Assembly: GCA_934777095.1 (NCBI GenBank)
Contig: CAKVNP010000001.1
Coordinates: 19,481-83,480, forward strand
Source of the DNA: an uncultured Clostridium sp.
GTDB taxonomy: Bacteria; Bacillota; Clostridia; Clostridiales; Clostridiaceae
Reading direction: 5' to 3'
DNA length: 64,000 nucleotides
The notes beneath the pieces are model-generated. The model worked only from the letters and a program-made list of their open reading frames with translations, made no database searches and was not told where the DNA came from. The number at the start of each line of letters is the position of its first letter. The first letter of the stretch is position 1. Positions 16,773-25,050 of this stretch are shown in pieces. The translations under genes and the position numbers were made by a program.

Positions 16773-17660
16773 CTATTTTCTAAAATACCAGTTTGGTATA
16801 TAGCTTTCACACTCATTAAACCATCCCATTATTTCATGTATCTGATTCAACATAACATCTACTTGCTCCTGTCCAAAAGGAACTGCCCAATATACTGAAC
16901 TTAAGCTATTTGAACAGATATATAGAAGTAGCAGCCTAAAAAACTTCTCTGGCACATTGCCATTAAAATATCCATTAATATATCCTGAAGCAAATTCCGG
17001 ACTAGCTTGTGCACACCAGACAATTCTATTGAACTCCTCCCAGGGATCACCATAATCAAATCTATTAAAATCTATTATTCCTAGTTTATTTTCTGGCGTA
17101 ATAATCATGTTATTAATATGATAATCTCCATGTTGAAGGCATTGAGGCCTATTTTTTAATAGCTCCCTGTTGCTGTTTAAATAGTTAATCATTTTTTCAG
17201 CACCATTAAATTCTATTCCACACTCTTTATATTTTTGGATTTTAGTATCTATTTTTCGATTAAATCTTATTTCCCAGTCCTCAACATCATCAGGTGCTAC
17301 TATGGAATGAATTTCTTTAAGATACTTTCCTGCCACAACTCCTAATTCATATTGTTTTTCCTTACTAAATTCCTTAATTCTTTCTTCTGCATCTTCTCCA
17401 TTTATCCAGGTATATACAGCATATACTAATTCTTTTTCCTGCCATACCCCTAAATCTATTGCCTTAGGCATTAATATTTCTTTATCTTTTAAAGATTTGA
17501 TAACCTCGAACTCTGCTCTTTTACTTTCATACTTTGATATATCACTTATTTTAAGTAATAATTCTTCATTGCTCTTAGTTAACACCTTATATTTTTTATC
17601 AGCAGACCATCCCTTATCAATAAGCTCGATACTTTTCCATTCTGTAATGCCATTTTCCAC
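16773..17660 (-). CDS. Aminoglycoside phosphotransferase/choline kinase-fold protein
   Basis: A 295-residue kinase-like protein. The catalytic motif is QHGDYHINNM (about 180-189) and the metal-binding segment IIDFNRFDYGDPW follows about 20 residues later, as in the APH/choline-kinase family. These enzymes phosphorylate small hydroxylated or amino compounds. Antibiotic resistance cannot be inferred: many chromosomal clostridial members have unknown substrates. The start is GTG at 17660 with AAAGGTGG eight or so bases upstream. It is preceded on the same strand by a terminator after the aconitase gene, so it has its own promoter, and may be co-transcribed with nrdG (67 bases downstream). Confidence 0.8.
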   Translation of the reverse strand: MENGITEWKSIELIDKGWSADKKYKVLTKSNEELLLKISDISKYESKRAEFEVIKSLKDKEILMPKAIDLGVWQEKELVYAVYTWINGEDAEERIKEFSKEKQYELGVVAGKYLKEIHSIVAPDDVEDWEIRFNRKIDTKIQKYKECGIEFNGAEKMINYLNSNRELLKNRPQCLQHGDYHINNMIITPENKLGIIDFNRFDYGDPWEEFNRIVWCAQASPEFASGYINGYFNGNVPEKFFRLLLLYICSNSLSSVYWAVPFGQEQVDVMLNQIHEIMGWFNECESYIPNWYFRK

Positions 17661-17686
17661 TTTTTACACCACCTTTATGTAAGTTA

Positions 17687-17713
17687 AAAACTCAGCCTAA
17701 GCTGAGTTTTCTT
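17687..17713 (-). terminator. Terminator of the aconitase operon
   Basis: Perfect 10-bp stem AAAACTCAGC / GCTGAGTTTT with a 4-base loop; T-rich on both sides. On the minus strand it follows the aconitase stop by about 31 bases. Confidence 0.85.
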
Positions 17714-17743
17714 TATTAATTCATAATTCATTATTATCAAGAA

Positions 17744-19669
17744 TTATTTTGAATTATTTTTCACATAATTAAGTCTTCCGCCAGCCTCGATTACTGCTCT
17801 TTCTTTTTCAGTTAAATCTAAAGTCACTTCAAATTCAGTTCCCTTAGTAATATTCTTAACTTTTGCTGTACCATTTATTAATGAACTATTAAGATCATCA
17901 ATTTCAAACTGGTCTAATAAATCAATTGAATTATAGTCTTCTCCATTTTTAAATTCCATTGGTACTATCCCATTATTAATCAAATTTGCTTTATGGATTC
18001 TAGCAAATGATTTTGCAATTACTCCCCTTACACCCAGATATAATGGTGCAAGTGCTGCATGTTCCCTGCTTGAACCTTGTCCGTAATTTTCACCTGCAAC
18101 TATAAAGCCTCCATTATTTTCTTTAGCTCTCTTAGGGAATTCTGTATCTATTGTATTAAAACAGAATTCTGATAAATAAGGTATATTTGATCTAAATGGT
18201 AAAAGCTTAGAGTTTGAAGGCATAATATGATCTGTAGTTATATTATCTTCTACCTTAATTAGTACTTTTCCTTCTATGCTTTCTGCTAAAGGCTTATTTA
18301 CTGGGAATGGTTTTATATTAGGCCCTCTCTTTACTTCTACTTCAGCTCCATTTTCAGCTGGTGCAAGTATCATTGAATCATCAATGATAAACTTTTCAGG
18401 CATATCAATAGTTAAATCTACCTGTAATTCTCTTGGGTCTGTAAGCACACCAGTAATTGCTGATACTGCTGCTGTTTCTGGACTTACAAGATAAATTTTT
18501 GCTGATAATGTTCCACTTCTTCCATAGAAGTTTCTATTAAATGTTCTAAGTGATACGCCATCTGTTCCCGGTGCCTGTCCCATTCCAATACATGGTCCAC
18601 ATCCATTTTCTAATATTCTAGCTCCTGAACTTATAATATCAGCAAGAGCACCATTTCTAGCTATCATCTCCATAACTTGTCTTGAACCTGGTGCTATGAC
18701 TAAGCTTACATCAGGATGTACTTTTCTTCCCTTTAATATTTTAGCTACTTTCATTAAATCTTCATAAGAAGAATTAGTACAGCTTCCTATGGCAACCTGG
18801 TCAACCTTAATTTTTCCTATTTCATTTACTTTTTTAACATTATCAGGACTATGAGGCATTGCTGCAAGTGGTTCTAATTCATCTAGATTAACTGTTATTT
18901 CTTCATCATAAACAGCATCTTCATCAGGCTTAAATTCAATCCATTCTTCTTCTCTTCCTTGTGCTTTAAAGAATTCTAATGTCCTTTCATCACTTGGGAA
19001 AATAGAAGTTGTAGCTCCAAGTTCTGCTCCCATATTAGTTATGGTAGCTCTTTGTGGCACTGATAAATTCTTCAGTCCTGGCCCACCATACTCAAATACT
19101 CTAGATACACCGCCTTTTACTGTTAGCCTTCTTAATACTTCTAAAACTACATCCTTCCCAGTAACCATAGGCTTAAAGTTTCCTACTAAATTAACCTTGC
19201 ACACTTTAGGAGTATTGATATAATATGCTCCGCCTCCCATTGCCAAAGCAACATCTAATCCACCGGCACCCATAGCAAGCATTCCCACGCCACCTGCTGT
19301 TGGTGTATGGCTGTCAGATCCAATTAAAGTCTGATTTGGTACTGCAAATCTTTCTAAAAATACTTGATGGCATACTCCATTTCCAGGCTTAGAAAAATAA
19401 ACGCCATACTTTGAGGCTACTGTTTTGATAAATGCATGATCATCTGCATTTTCAAAACCCTGTTGCAGCATATTATGGTCTACAAAAGCTACTGATCTTT
19501 TTGTTTTTACCTTATCTATACCCATAGCTTCCAACTGTAGATAAGCCATTGTGCCTGTAGAATCCTGAGTTAATGTCTGGTCAATTCTAATGCCAATTGG
19601 ACTTCCAGCCTTAAGTTCTCCTTCAACAACATGTTCCTTTAATATTTTTTCTACTAAATTACTTCCCAA
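17744..19669 (-). CDS. Aconitate hydratase (putative aconitase, ~640-residue bacterial type)
   Basis: [4Fe-4S] dehydratase of the aconitase family, 641 residues. Cluster cysteines appear in GSCTNSSYED (about 300) and in GCGPCIGMGQ (about 363); SDSHTPTAGGVG and QGSSREHAA (swivel domain) are further family motifs. The length and domain order (catalytic domain then swivel) match the shorter putative aconitate hydratase type rather than AcnA or AcnB. The start is TTG at 19669, with AAAGGGGG eight bases upstream. It follows the homocitrate/citrate synthase-like gene by 29 bases, so the two should act in sequence: synthase product to (homo)aconitate and iso-form. No isocitrate dehydrogenase gene is adjacent. 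Confidence 0.88.
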   Translation of the reverse strand: MGSNLVEKILKEHVVEGELKAGSPIGIRIDQTLTQDSTGTMAYLQLEAMGIDKVKTKRSVAFVDHNMLQQGFENADDHAFIKTVASKYGVYFSKPGNGVCHQVFLERFAVPNQTLIGSDSHTPTAGGVGMLAMGAGGLDVALAMGGGAYYINTPKVCKVNLVGNFKPMVTGKDVVLEVLRRLTVKGGVSRVFEYGGPGLKNLSVPQRATITNMGAELGATTSIFPSDERTLEFFKAQGREEEWIEFKPDEDAVYDEEITVNLDELEPLAAMPHSPDNVKKVNEIGKIKVDQVAIGSCTNSSYEDLMKVAKILKGRKVHPDVSLVIAPGSRQVMEMIARNGALADIISSGARILENGCGPCIGMGQAPGTDGVSLRTFNRNFYGRSGTLSAKIYLVSPETAAVSAITGVLTDPRELQVDLTIDMPEKFIIDDSMILAPAENGAEVEVKRGPNIKPFPVNKPLAESIEGKVLIKVEDNITTDHIMPSNSKLLPFRSNIPYLSEFCFNTIDTEFPKRAKENNGGFIVAGENYGQGSSREHAALAPLYLGVRGVIAKSFARIHKANLINNGIVPMEFKNGEDYNSIDLLDQFEIDDLNSSLINGTAKVKNITKGTEFEVTLDLTEKERAVIEAGGRLNYVKNNSK

Positions 19670-19698
19670 ATTTATATCCCCCTTTTGTACTAATTTTT

Positions 19699-20862
19699 TT
19701 ACTTATCTTGATTTATATATGTTTTATATAAGCTTACTAATTCTTTATCAAATAAACTTCTTTTCAATCTAACCGTTGTAGCTCTTACGATTTCAAGAAT
19801 ATCCTTTGCTTGCTGATCTGTAAGCTTAATATCATACTCTTTAAATTTATTTATAATAGATGCTCTTCCTGAATGTTTCCCAATAACAATTTGTCTTTCA
19901 AGTCCAACCACGGCTGGATCATAAGCTTCATAATTTTTAGGATCTTTAATTGCTCCATCTGCATGTATGCCTGATTCATGTACAAAAGTATTTTCTCCTA
20001 CAATTGCTTTCCACTTAGGCAAAAATCTTCCTGATGCTCCTGATACATATTCTGATACTTCTCTAAACTTTCTTGTATCTATATCAGTTTTACAGCCATA
20101 AACATATATTAATGCCATTAATACTTCTTCTAATGCTGCATTGCCAGCTCTTTCTCCTAAACCATTTACTGTTACACCAACATGGCTTGCTCCTCCAAGA
20201 AGTCCTGCGATAGCATTTGCTGTGGCCATACCGAAATCATTATGTGTATGCATTTCAATATTAAAACCTGTAGTATTGTATAAATACTCTATTTCATTTC
20301 TAATTTTAAAAGGCTCCATAATTCCAACAGTATCACAATATCTAAACCTATCTGCCCCTGCCTGCTTTGCTGCATTAATATAATCTACTAAGAAATTTCT
20401 ATCTGCCCTTGATGCATCTTCCCCATTAACAGATACATACAAGCCATTCTTCTTAGCAAATTCTACTGATTTGACCATATTTTCAATAACCCATTCCCTT
20501 GAGGTATTAAGTTTATGCTTAATATGGATATCAGATACTGATAAAGAAATAGCTACTGCATCTACCCCACAATCTATTGATTGTTCAATATCACTAATAA
20601 CAGCCCTATTCCACGCCATAATACTTTTAGGATTAGATAATCTTTTATTTCTCCTTACTATCTCTTTAATAGCTTCCTTTTCATCGCCGCCCATTGTTGG
20701 TATTCCTACCTCAAGCTGATCTATCCCTAAATCAGAAAGCATTGATGCAATTAATATTTTTTCTTCATTTGCAAATACAACACCAGCTGTTTGTTCCCCA
20801 TCACGAAGAGTTGTATCCACAATAGTTACCTTTCTGCCATTCTTTGGATTAATAATTGGCAT
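19699..20862 (-). CDS. Homocitrate synthase / Re-citrate synthase-like enzyme (NifV/LeuA family)
   Basis: A 387-residue Claisen-condensing enzyme of the DRE-TIM family. Key motifs are VDTTLRDGEQT (metal and acyl-CoA site, about 15-25), EMHTHNDFGMA (metal-binding His pair, about 203-213) and GLGERAGNA (about 234-242). It lacks the long C-terminal regulatory domain of LeuA, so it is of NifV length. Condensing acetyl-CoA with 2-oxoglutarate (homocitrate) or with oxaloacetate (Re-citrate) are both possible; the aconitase partner and the lack of any nif gene nearby favour a role in citrate/2-oxoglutarate synthesis, but this is inference. A GGGGGG site precedes the ATG. Confidence 0.82.
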   Translation of the reverse strand: MPIINPKNGRKVTIVDTTLRDGEQTAGVVFANEEKILIASMLSDLGIDQLEVGIPTMGGDEKEAIKEIVRRNKRLSNPKSIMAWNRAVISDIEQSIDCGVDAVAISLSVSDIHIKHKLNTSREWVIENMVKSVEFAKKNGLYVSVNGEDASRADRNFLVDYINAAKQAGADRFRYCDTVGIMEPFKIRNEIEYLYNTTGFNIEMHTHNDFGMATANAIAGLLGGASHVGVTVNGLGERAGNAALEEVLMALIYVYGCKTDIDTRKFREVSEYVSGASGRFLPKWKAIVGENTFVHESGIHADGAIKDPKNYEAYDPAVVGLERQIVIGKHSGRASIINKFKEYDIKLTDQQAKDILEIVRATTVRLKRSLFDKELVSLYKTYINQDK

Positions 20863-20908
20863 TTTTATAGCCCCCCTTATTTATATATAAAAAGTTGAAT
20901 CTTTTATA

Positions 20909-20930
20909 TATTATAACATTTCTGTTATAA
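20909..20930 (-). promoter_or_regulatory. Palindrome overlapping the -10 of the synthase-aconitase operon
   Basis: TTATAACA (20911-20918), four bases, TGTTATAA (20923-20930): a perfect 8-4-8 inverted repeat. One arm overlaps a TATAAT (minus strand, 20910-20915) about 50 bases ahead of the gene. The -35 region is poor. It may be an operator; the regulator is unknown. Confidence 0.45.
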
Positions 20931-20962
20931 TTATCCTAATATTATATCTTTGTTCTTTAAAT

Positions 20963-21005
20963 AAAAAAACTGTATAAAGCCAATTTAAAATCGACTCTAT
21001 ACAGT
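20963..21005 (-). terminator. Terminator of nrdD
   Basis: Minus-strand hairpin starting ACTGTATA with complementary TATACAGT, imperfectly paired toward the loop, followed by T7. It lies about eight bases after the nrdD stop. Confidence 0.85.
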
Positions 21006-21013
21006 AATAATCT

Positions 21014-23140
21014 TTAAATGACTTCATAATTATTTGCATTTGTACCAGTATGAGAACGTCTATCTGATCTTTCTTCATATTTACCTGGGCCAAATCTCTC
21101 ATCTAAGCTCAAATATCCGGTAACTCTTGATATCCCCTGTATATCTAAACTATGACATGATGGGCAATATTTTTCATGACTTGCAAGATATGTGCCACAT
21201 TTTCTACAATATCTTATATGAAAATTAATTCCAATATAACTTATGTTTGTGTTTTTATATGCATAATCAATAATGCTCTTAACTTGTTCGCCAGTTGGTG
21301 AATCATCTACTTCTATATATGAAATATGTCCTGCATTACATAATTTGTGATAAGGAGCTTCAATATCTATTTTTCTTTTTATTGATATAGGAAACTTTAC
21401 AGGTATATGATAGCTGTTTGTATAATATTCTTTATCTGTTACCCCTTTGATAATTCCAAAAATCTTTTTATCATTCTTTATAAATTTCCCTGATAATCCT
21501 TCTGCTGGTGTTGCATAACAACTCCAATTAAGCCTTGTCTCTTCAGTAAACTTATCAGTATGCTCTCTAATAAAAGAGATTATTCTTACTCCTAGTTCTC
21601 TTGCTTCTTCACTTTCACCATGATGTTTTCCTACTAATGCAGTAAGACATTCAGCTAAACCAATAAATCCTATTCCCCATGTTCCCTGTCTTAAAATAGG
21701 TTCAATAGAATCATCTTCTTTTAAGTTTTCTGAGCCCCTCATTAATCCCTGACCTGCTACAAATGGGAGATCTTTAACCTTTAAATTCTTTAAAACACTA
21801 TATCTATGAAGTAATGATTCCTTTGCTAAAAGGATTCTCTTTTCAAAAATTTCAAAGAAGGTATCTATATTTCCTTTTGCTTCTATTCCTATTCTCGGAA
21901 GATTTATAGTAACTGGGGCAATATTTCCTCTACCCTTACATCCAGGCTCGCCATTAACATTTTTCATAATATATGTCCTGCACCCCATGGTAGCTGGCAT
22001 ATACCCTTTATCATAATATTCCTTATTAAAATCAGCATCTATGTTCATAAATGTTGGGTTCATTCTTTTAGCGGCTACTTTGCAGGCCAATTCATAAAGA
22101 TAATAATATTTATCCTGCGGCTCCCTATTTACCCCTTCTTTAACTCTAAAAATTATATTAGGGAAAATTGGCTGTTCTCCTTTTCCTAGCCCCTTTTCAT
22201 ATTCTTTTAAGAAAACTTCACAGATCATAGCTGCATCATCATTTTTAGGAACCCCTAAATTTATGGAAGAAAATGGAACTTGAGATCCTGCACGCGAATG
22301 CATAGTATTTAAATTATAGACAATTCCTTGCATTGCTTGATGTACTCTTGTTTTAAGTCTATCCTCTACAATACTTTCAAATTTATCTTCTGCAATTCCT
22401 AAATTCATTAAATCTTTTTTAATTTCATCTCTTGTAAGCTCCACAAATTCAGACATATCGTTATCAAAATCTGGATGTGCCTGACCGCCAAACATATCAT
22501 TCTGGCTTGATTGCAACAATATACATGATAATTCTGCTGCTGTTTCAATTCTTTTGGGCTTATTAATCGTTCCATAACCAGTATTAAAACCTCTTTCTAG
22601 CAGTTCCTTTGTAGGTATATGAAGACAATTAATTGTTAAATTATATGAATCAAGATCATGAAAATACAACTCTCCGTTTTCATGAGCTTTTGCTAAATGT
22701 TTAGGCATATTAGCTAAGTTATGCCACTTATTAGATTCTGAAGCTATCCTTAGTAGCTTTGATGAGAAATTATTACCAACATTTGCATTGTCGCGATCCG
22801 TTTCTACTCCAATCCTGTTAATAGCTTTCATTAAATCTGACTTTGTATCTCTTACTCTAGTCCTTTCTCTTCTATAAACTGAGTATGCTTTTTGAATCTT
22901 AGAATAGCCCTCATCTTTAAGTTCTTTTTCTATCAGGTTCTGAATTTCTTCCACTGATATCTGCTGCTTTTCTAAATTTAAAATAATTTTATATACATTA
23001 TCGGTAATACTTAATATTTCATTTTCTGATAATTCTCCGCCTATTTCCCTACTTGCCTTTTCAATGGCATTTTTTATTTTCTCAATGTTAAAGATTACTC
23101 TCCTTCCATCCCGCTTTACAACATATAGCACTTCATCCAC
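21014..23140 (-). CDS. nrdD: Anaerobic ribonucleoside-triphosphate reductase (class III)
   Basis: Glycyl-radical enzyme reducing NTPs to dNTPs without oxygen. The 708 residues include an N-terminal ATP-cone (about 1-90), the catalytic barrel, a C-terminal zinc site (C645, C648, C659, C662; CRKC and CPSC) and the radical glycine G675 in RVTGYLS. GGGAG precedes the ATG. It is a single-gene unit with a terminator downstream and tandem NrdR-type boxes over its promoter. Its activase nrdG lies 4.3 kb downstream, separated by three unrelated genes. Confidence 0.96.
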   Translation of the reverse strand: MDEVLYVVKRDGRRVIFNIEKIKNAIEKASREIGGELSENEILSITDNVYKIILNLEKQQISVEEIQNLIEKELKDEGYSKIQKAYSVYRRERTRVRDTKSDLMKAINRIGVETDRDNANVGNNFSSKLLRIASESNKWHNLANMPKHLAKAHENGELYFHDLDSYNLTINCLHIPTKELLERGFNTGYGTINKPKRIETAAELSCILLQSSQNDMFGGQAHPDFDNDMSEFVELTRDEIKKDLMNLGIAEDKFESIVEDRLKTRVHQAMQGIVYNLNTMHSRAGSQVPFSSINLGVPKNDDAAMICEVFLKEYEKGLGKGEQPIFPNIIFRVKEGVNREPQDKYYYLYELACKVAAKRMNPTFMNIDADFNKEYYDKGYMPATMGCRTYIMKNVNGEPGCKGRGNIAPVTINLPRIGIEAKGNIDTFFEIFEKRILLAKESLLHRYSVLKNLKVKDLPFVAGQGLMRGSENLKEDDSIEPILRQGTWGIGFIGLAECLTALVGKHHGESEEARELGVRIISFIREHTDKFTEETRLNWSCYATPAEGLSGKFIKNDKKIFGIIKGVTDKEYYTNSYHIPVKFPISIKRKIDIEAPYHKLCNAGHISYIEVDDSPTGEQVKSIIDYAYKNTNISYIGINFHIRYCRKCGTYLASHEKYCPSCHSLDIQGISRVTGYLSLDERFGPGKYEERSDRRSHTGTNANNYEVI

Positions 23141-23147
23141 TCCCTAT

Positions 23148-23184
23148 ACACAATATATAGTATATATTATACTATATATTGGAT
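23148..23184 (-). promoter_or_regulatory. Tandem NrdR boxes at the nrdD promoter
   Basis: Two 16-base palindromes of NrdR-box type: ACACAATATATAGTAT (23148-23163) and ATACTATATATTGGAT (23169-23184), start to start 21 bases, i.e. two helical turns. Both resemble the NrdR consensus ACACWATATATWGTGT. The -10 (23166-23171) lies between and against them, which suits repression of nrdD by NrdR-dATP. Confidence 0.72.
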
Positions 23185-23194
23185 ATTTTTTCAA
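23166..23194 (-). promoter_or_regulatory. nrdD promoter
   Basis: Minus strand TTGAAA (23189-23194), exactly 17 bases, TATAAT (23166-23171), overlapping the two NrdR-type boxes. Confidence 0.75.
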
Positions 23195-23317
23195 TCTATG
23201 TATTTTGATGTATTACTCTATTTTCACCTCTTATTTACTATTATATCTATTTATTTGACTTAATATTACCATTCTATTTTTTCCATTTTTCTCTGTTACT
23301 CAAGCTTTTTTACTCCC

Positions 23318-23390
23318 AACATTATCAGTACTGCTAATGTTAATCTTTATCAATACTGATAAAAAAAACATTATCACTATTGATAATGTT
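23318..23390 (+). promoter_or_regulatory. Three operator-like palindromes upstream of degV
   Basis: Three related sites: 23318-23341 (AACATTA...TAATGTT), 23346-23363 (TTTATC-AATACT-GATAAA) and 23367-23390 (AACATTATC-ACTATT-GATAATGTT, perfect 9-bp arms). All share an ATTATC-N6-GATAAT-like core, with centres 24-25 bases apart. The third overlaps the degV -35 box. Likely a multi-site operator; the padR gene in the same operon is the obvious candidate regulator. Confidence 0.6.
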
Positions 23391-23407
23391 ATCTGTTATG
23401 CTATAAT
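23380..23407 (+). promoter_or_regulatory. degV-padR promoter
   Basis: TTGATA (23380-23385), 16-base spacer ending in TGC, TATAAT (23402-23407): an extended -10 promoter. The -35 lies in the right arm of the third palindrome. Confidence 0.7.
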
Positions 23408-23445
23408 GTAGTTAATGAATTGTATATTATTAGGAGGCATAATAA

Positions 23446-24291
23446 ATGCAAAAAATAGCAGTTATCACTGATAGCGCATCAGATTTATCACTAGAACAAT
23501 TAAAAGAAATGAACATAAATTTATTACCTTTAAGAGTAATTTATTCACATAAAGATTATCAAGATAAAATAGAAATTTCAGCTAAAGAAGTATATGATAA
23601 CTTAGCAAATGAAATTCCTAAAACATCTCTTCCAAGTGCTCAAACTATGGATGAAATATTAACTAAACTTGAAGATGAAGGCTACACTCACGTTATTGCA
23701 GTATGTATCTCAAGCGGCCTTTCTGGAACATGTAATTCACTTAGATTAATCTTAGAAGATCATCCAAAACTAACATCGTATGTTTATGATACTAAAATAT
23801 TAGCTTATCCAGAAGGTGAAATAGTTTTAGAAGTTGCTAAATTAGTGAATTCAGGAAAAAGCTTTGAAGAAGTAATTGAAGCTTTACCTAAGATTAGAGA
23901 AAAAATTACAGGATACTTTACAATAGATACTTTAGAATACTTAAAAAAAGGTGGTAGAATCGGAAGAGTTGCTGGAACAATTGGTGACTTACTAAGCCTA
24001 AAACCTATTATTACTACTGATGAAAATGGTGTGTATTACACTATATCTAAAGCTAGAGGAAGAAAACAAGCCCTTTCTAAAATGACTAGCATTCTTAAGG
24101 AACATTTAGCAAAAGGTAAATGTGAGGTTACAATATTAGAATGTGCCTGCAGAGAAGAAGCCGAAAAATATATGGCTCAAGTGGCAGAACTTCCAAATGT
24201 AACAAATCTTAAAATAAGCGAAATTAGCCCAGCACTTGGAGTTCATGGTGGGCCTGGATTAATGGGCTTTGCTATTAAATTGGTAGAGTAA
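23446..24291 (+). CDS. DegV family protein (FakB-like fatty-acid binding)
   Basis: A 281-residue DegV-fold protein: MQKIAVITDSASDL at the start, then SLPSAQTMDE and SSGLSGTCNS, and GGRIGRVAGTIGDLLSLKPI near 167-186. Members bind a single fatty acid and, as FakB, present it to the kinase FakA for phosphorylation; no kinase gene is adjacent, so it may pair with one elsewhere. GGAGG precedes the ATG. It is translated ahead of a PadR regulator gene four bases downstream, so the two form an operon under the three-palindrome promoter. Confidence 0.88.
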   Translation: MQKIAVITDSASDLSLEQLKEMNINLLPLRVIYSHKDYQDKIEISAKEVYDNLANEIPKTSLPSAQTMDEILTKLEDEGYTHVIAVCISSGLSGTCNSLRLILEDHPKLTSYVYDTKILAYPEGEIVLEVAKLVNSGKSFEEVIEALPKIREKITGYFTIDTLEYLKKGGRIGRVAGTIGDLLSLKPIITTDENGVYYTISKARGRKQALSKMTSILKEHLAKGKCEVTILECACREEAEKYMAQVAELPNVTNLKISEISPALGVHGGPGLMGFAIKLVE

Positions 24292-24295
24292 TATT

Positions 24296-24745
24296 ATGGA
24301 TACTTTTGAGAATATAGATGATATTAAAGCAGAAGAAAAACGCCTATATGAAGAATATAAAAAGAAACTTGCAGAACTAAAAAAAGTTCAAAAAGAAAAA
24401 GAAGCTGTAGGTCAAGTTTTTACTAAAGGCCTACTTCCTATCTATGTTCTATTTATTTTGAATATAGGACCAGCTAATGGTAATGATATTTCTACAAAAA
24501 TATCTGAAAGGACCAATGGTCTTTGGACTCCTAGTACAGGAGGAATTTATCCTTTACTAAAGAAATTAGAAAAAGAAGGCTTAGTTATCGGAGAATGGGA
24601 TGACCCAAAAAAGAAATTTCAAAAATTCTATTCGCTAACCCCTTTAGGAAAAAGTGAATATGAACAAAGAAAACATTTATTAAAATCTAAAATAGAGGAA
24701 TCACTAAGAGTATTTCAGACTGTATATAAAGATTTATATTACTAG
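24296..24745 (+). CDS. PadR family transcriptional regulator
   Basis: A 149-residue regulator. A lysine/glutamate-rich helical N-terminal extension (about 10-42) precedes the PadR winged helix (about 46-128), with LLPIYVLFILNIGPANGND, then STGGIYPLLKKLEKEGLV (recognition helix and wing) and YSLTPLGKSEYEQ. A C-terminal helix should mediate dimerisation. The extension is longer than in typical short PadR proteins. It lies four bases after degV and ends at a terminator. Autoregulation through the palindromes upstream of degV is plausible but not shown. Confidence 0.85.
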   Translation: MDTFENIDDIKAEEKRLYEEYKKKLAELKKVQKEKEAVGQVFTKGLLPIYVLFILNIGPANGNDISTKISERTNGLWTPSTGGIYPLLKKLEKEGLVIGEWDDPKKKFQKFYSLTPLGKSEYEQRKHLLKSKIEESLRVFQTVYKDLYY

Positions 24746-24748
24746 TAT

Positions 24749-24788
24749 AAAAAATGTATTTATGAGTTTCATAAATACATTTTTTTTA
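24749..24788 (+). terminator. Terminator of the degV-padR operon
   Basis: Perfect 12-bp stem ATGTATTTATGA / TCATAAATACAT with a short loop, extended by an A-run and a T8 tail. Confidence 0.9.
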
Positions 24789-24833
24789 TTTTTTAGTGCA
24801 AACTAATACAAATGATAATTGGTGGTGTTTTTA

Positions 24834-25022
24834 ATGAAAGGTCTTATTTTAGATTATAATACTACAGAAGCTTTTGTTTTGTTAGAAGATGATACAGTTA
24901 CTACTATTCCAATAACTTCATTGCCTTCAATAAAACCTATTGGCAGTAATATTAGTTTAAATAACTTGTACAATAAAAATAATCATAATTCCAATTGCTA
25001 TAATACAATTGATTTTATGTAA
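24834..25022 (+). CDS. Small protein resembling the RsgI anti-sigma N-terminal domain
   Basis: A 62-residue protein. The first ~30 residues (MKGLILDYNTTEAFVLLEDD) resemble the RsgI_N anti-sigma domain, where a short beta-rich segment begins MKGxVL and carries a D/E-rich turn. In normal RsgI proteins this is followed by a membrane helix and an extracellular domain; here the rest is Asn-rich and ends quickly, with no membrane segment. The ATG at 24834 has GGTGG upstream; in-frame TTG/GTG starts lie at 24819-24825. It is flanked by terminators on both sides. The real gene call is likely, the relation to RsgI moderate. Confidence 0.6.
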   Translation: MKGLILDYNTTEAFVLLEDDTVTTIPITSLPSIKPIGSNISLNNLYNKNNHNSNCYNTIDFM

Positions 25023-25050
25023 AAAAGATGCCTTTTGGGCATCTTTTTTA
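25021..25050. terminator. Bidirectional terminator between the RsgI_N-like gene and ferredoxin
   Basis: Stem AAAAAAGATGCC / GGCATCTTTTTT with a 5-base loop. It overlaps the stop codons of both convergent genes. Confidence 0.9.

Noticed and set aside
16773-17660. Antibiotic resistance gene
   Set aside because: Only the kinase fold is visible; chromosomal context and unknown substrate do not support a resistance call.
17715-17745. Another copy of the repeat family
   Set aside because: Only a short ATTCATAATTCATTATT stretch, no hairpin; could be chance in AT-rich DNA. Similar scraps occur at 29120 and 40835.
20911-21102. 63-codon minus-strand frame at the nrdD end
   Set aside because: Overlaps the nrdD C-terminus in another frame and the terminator; no ribosome site or family.
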